Source: Chryseolinea soli (lineage in GTDB: Bacteria > Bacteroidota > Bacteroidia > Cytophagales > Cyclobacteriaceae). Taken from it: a DNA stretch of 64,000 nt. Under the pieces are notes generated by a model. That model did no database searches, was not told the origin of the DNA, and saw only the letters and a program-made list of their open reading frames with translations. The first letter of the stretch is position 1. Every line of letters starts with the position of its first letter. The position numbers and the translations under genes are program-made. Shown in pieces: positions 62,993 through 64,000 of this stretch. The stretch spans positions 4,774,001 to 4,838,000 of the forward strand of contig NZ_CP032382.1 of assembly GCF_003589925.1 (NCBI RefSeq), read 5' to 3'.

Positions 62993-63446
62993 AATAGAAA
63001 AAATAGAAAGAAAGAAGACCCCACTCATCTCTTCACCATTCGTGGTCTTCTTCCTGGCTCCCCTCAAAATCGTTCTGCAAGCCGTATAACACAATGACAA
63101 TACAAAGGTAGGTGGGCGTGGCTCCACGCACCTGGCATTGTAGGGGCTTTTGGCAATCGTGTAAGAATGGGGGAGGTTACGATCGATATGGACTTCGCGT
63201 CAGAAATTTGCTGTTCGCAAGGGACTAATCTTACGCACCCCTTTCGAAAAAAAGAGCTTTGCAGACTGCAAGTGAATGTCATTCCTTAGATTGTCTGAAG
63301 GCTGATATTCAATGTCTTAGCAAGTAAAGAGCAAGATCGTGAGGGGGCACCGCGTCGGTTATTCTTACAACACAGCGGAAACCGGGAACTTCATAAAAGA
63401 ATGCATTTTTAGCAGCGAATTCATCGATAATTGCAGGAAGGCAACA
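62993..63446. other. Intergenic region, no gene recognised
   Basis: About 450 bases. A hairpin follows the LolD-like gene (63012-63052). A second structure at 63091-63141 pairs ACAATG with CATTGT and encloses GCGTGG/CCACGC. No protein gene, tRNA or known RNA could be identified. Confidence 0.4.
63012..63052 (+). terminator. Possible terminator after the LolD-like gene
   Basis: AAGAAGACC pairs with GGTCTTCTT over a 23-base loop, 20 bases after the stop codon. No long T-run follows, so the call is tentative. Confidence 0.45.
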
Positions 63447-64000
63447 TCAATGCAGGTGCACCTCAGACACGGCATCTTCCACTTCCACCAGTCCTTTCGC
63501 TTGTATCTGAAGGAGTTTTACTTTCCTCAACTCATTTACCAACACGGGATCATACTTGGCGACGACGCGGATATAGTTCTCCGTGAAGCCGTGCATCATG
63601 CCCTCTTCCACATCGTTCTCGAAAAGCACGGTGGCTTCGCGCTCCAGGTTTTCTTCATAGAATTTCCGGCGCTTTTTATCCGAAAGAATGTGCAACATCT
63701 TCGAGCGCTCTGCACGCACGTGGGCCGGCACTTTTCCAGACATGGAAGCTGCGGGTGTGTTTTCTCTTTCGGAGTACGTGAATACGTGGAGGTACGATAT
63801 GTTCAGTTCGTTCAGGAATTGATAGGTCTCCAGAAAATCTTCGTCGGTCTCGCCGGGAAATCCAACGATCACGTCAACGCCGATGCAGCAGTGAGGCATG
63901 CGCGACTTGATGGTGTTCACGCGGTCGTGGTAAAGCTCGCGCAGGTAGCGGCGCTTCATCAACTTCAATACTTTATTGGAACCGGATTGCAACGGAATAT
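63447..64000 (-). CDS. mtaB: Partial tRNA t6A37 methylthiotransferase MtaB (C-terminal part)
   Basis: MtaB adds a methylthio group to N6-threonylcarbamoyladenosine at position 37 of tRNA. The visible C-terminal 184 residues include IPLQSGSNKVLKLMKRRY, CIGVDVIVGFPGETDEDF, the radical-SAM half, SYLHVFTYSERENTPA, and a TRAM-like RNA-binding tail. These segments fit MtaB better than MiaB. The gene continues past the right end, so the N-terminal UPF0004 domain and the radical SAM CxxxCxxC are outside the window. Confidence 0.9.
   Translation of the reverse strand, partial: IPLQSGSNKVLKLMKRRYLRELYHDRVNTIKSRMPHCCIGVDVIVGFPGETDEDFLETYQFLNELNISYLHVFTYSERENTPAASMSGKVPAHVRAERSKMLHILSDKKRRKFYEENLEREATVLFENDVEEGMMHGFTENYIRVVAKYDPVLVNELRKVKLLQIQAKGLVEVEDAVSEVHLH

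Noticed and set aside
63091..63141. tRNA or known small RNA near the right end
   Set aside because: The hairpin has no cloverleaf, no TTCGA-type arm and no CCA end; only a simple structured element is supported.

Overview
The window looks like a chromosomal segment of a Bacteroidota bacterium, probably a Cytophagales-type gliding or secreting organism. The reasons are three secreted proteins with type B C-terminal domains of the type IX secretion system (T9SS), three PorP/SprF-family outer-membrane proteins, several promoters with a TAnnTTTG -7 box, little use of Shine-Dalgarno sequences, and Bacteroidota-specific families such as HU-SPOR proteins. No rRNA, tRNA, CRISPR array, prophage or intact insertion sequence was seen. 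Both ends of the window cut a gene.

Layout. 1-413: partial membrane protein. 723-8823: a T9SS type B cargo protein, a lipoprotein beta-carbonic anhydrase, an NtrC-like regulator, a thioredoxin-fold protein with an SxxS active site, a receiver-histidine kinase and two unknown genes. 8820-11545: lutABC for L-lactate oxidation. 11957-15923: a TesA-like esterase divergent from a YbbA/YbbP-like ABC exporter. 16043-24022: ABC-F ATPase, FG-GAP protein, amino-acid permease, esterase, D-2-hydroxyacid dehydrogenase and GntP permease. 24143-31982: an accessory stretch with a NUMOD4 protein, a Fur-like winged helix, SPOR and OmpA proteins, a histidine kinase between two unknown secreted proteins, and a long hairpin-rich intergenic region. 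32070-41759: a T9SS block with a PorP-OmpA fusion, a second SxxS thioredoxin-fold protein and a four-gene operon alternating large cargo with PorP/SprF. 42492-49447: housekeeping genes (TlpA-like, RsmE, acyl-CoA-binding protein, citrate synthase) and unknowns. 49533-55881: a prohibitin-like protein and two tandem TPR histidine kinases. 55914-64000: Gfo/Idh/MocA oxidoreductase, MreB-like actin, a ClC channel, a beta-barrel, sucC, a LolD-like ATPase and partial mtaB.

How it may fit together. The clearest functional unit is the T9SS cargo and PorP/SprF block. A possible undescribed system links it to the regulator locus at 3.4-7.1 kb. Both places carry a gene for a thioredoxin-fold protein with SxxS in place of CxxC, and both carry a dyad ACTGCAA-N5-TTGCAGT. 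That dyad occurs five times in the window, always between genes: upstream of a cargo gene, beside the NtrC-like regulator, twice in the hairpin-rich region, and just upstream of the PorP-OmpA gene. A second repeat family, palindromes around CCRACGA-N4-TCGTYGG, is scattered through intergenic regions near the same regulators and secretion genes. These links are read from the sequence; the regulon idea is inference.
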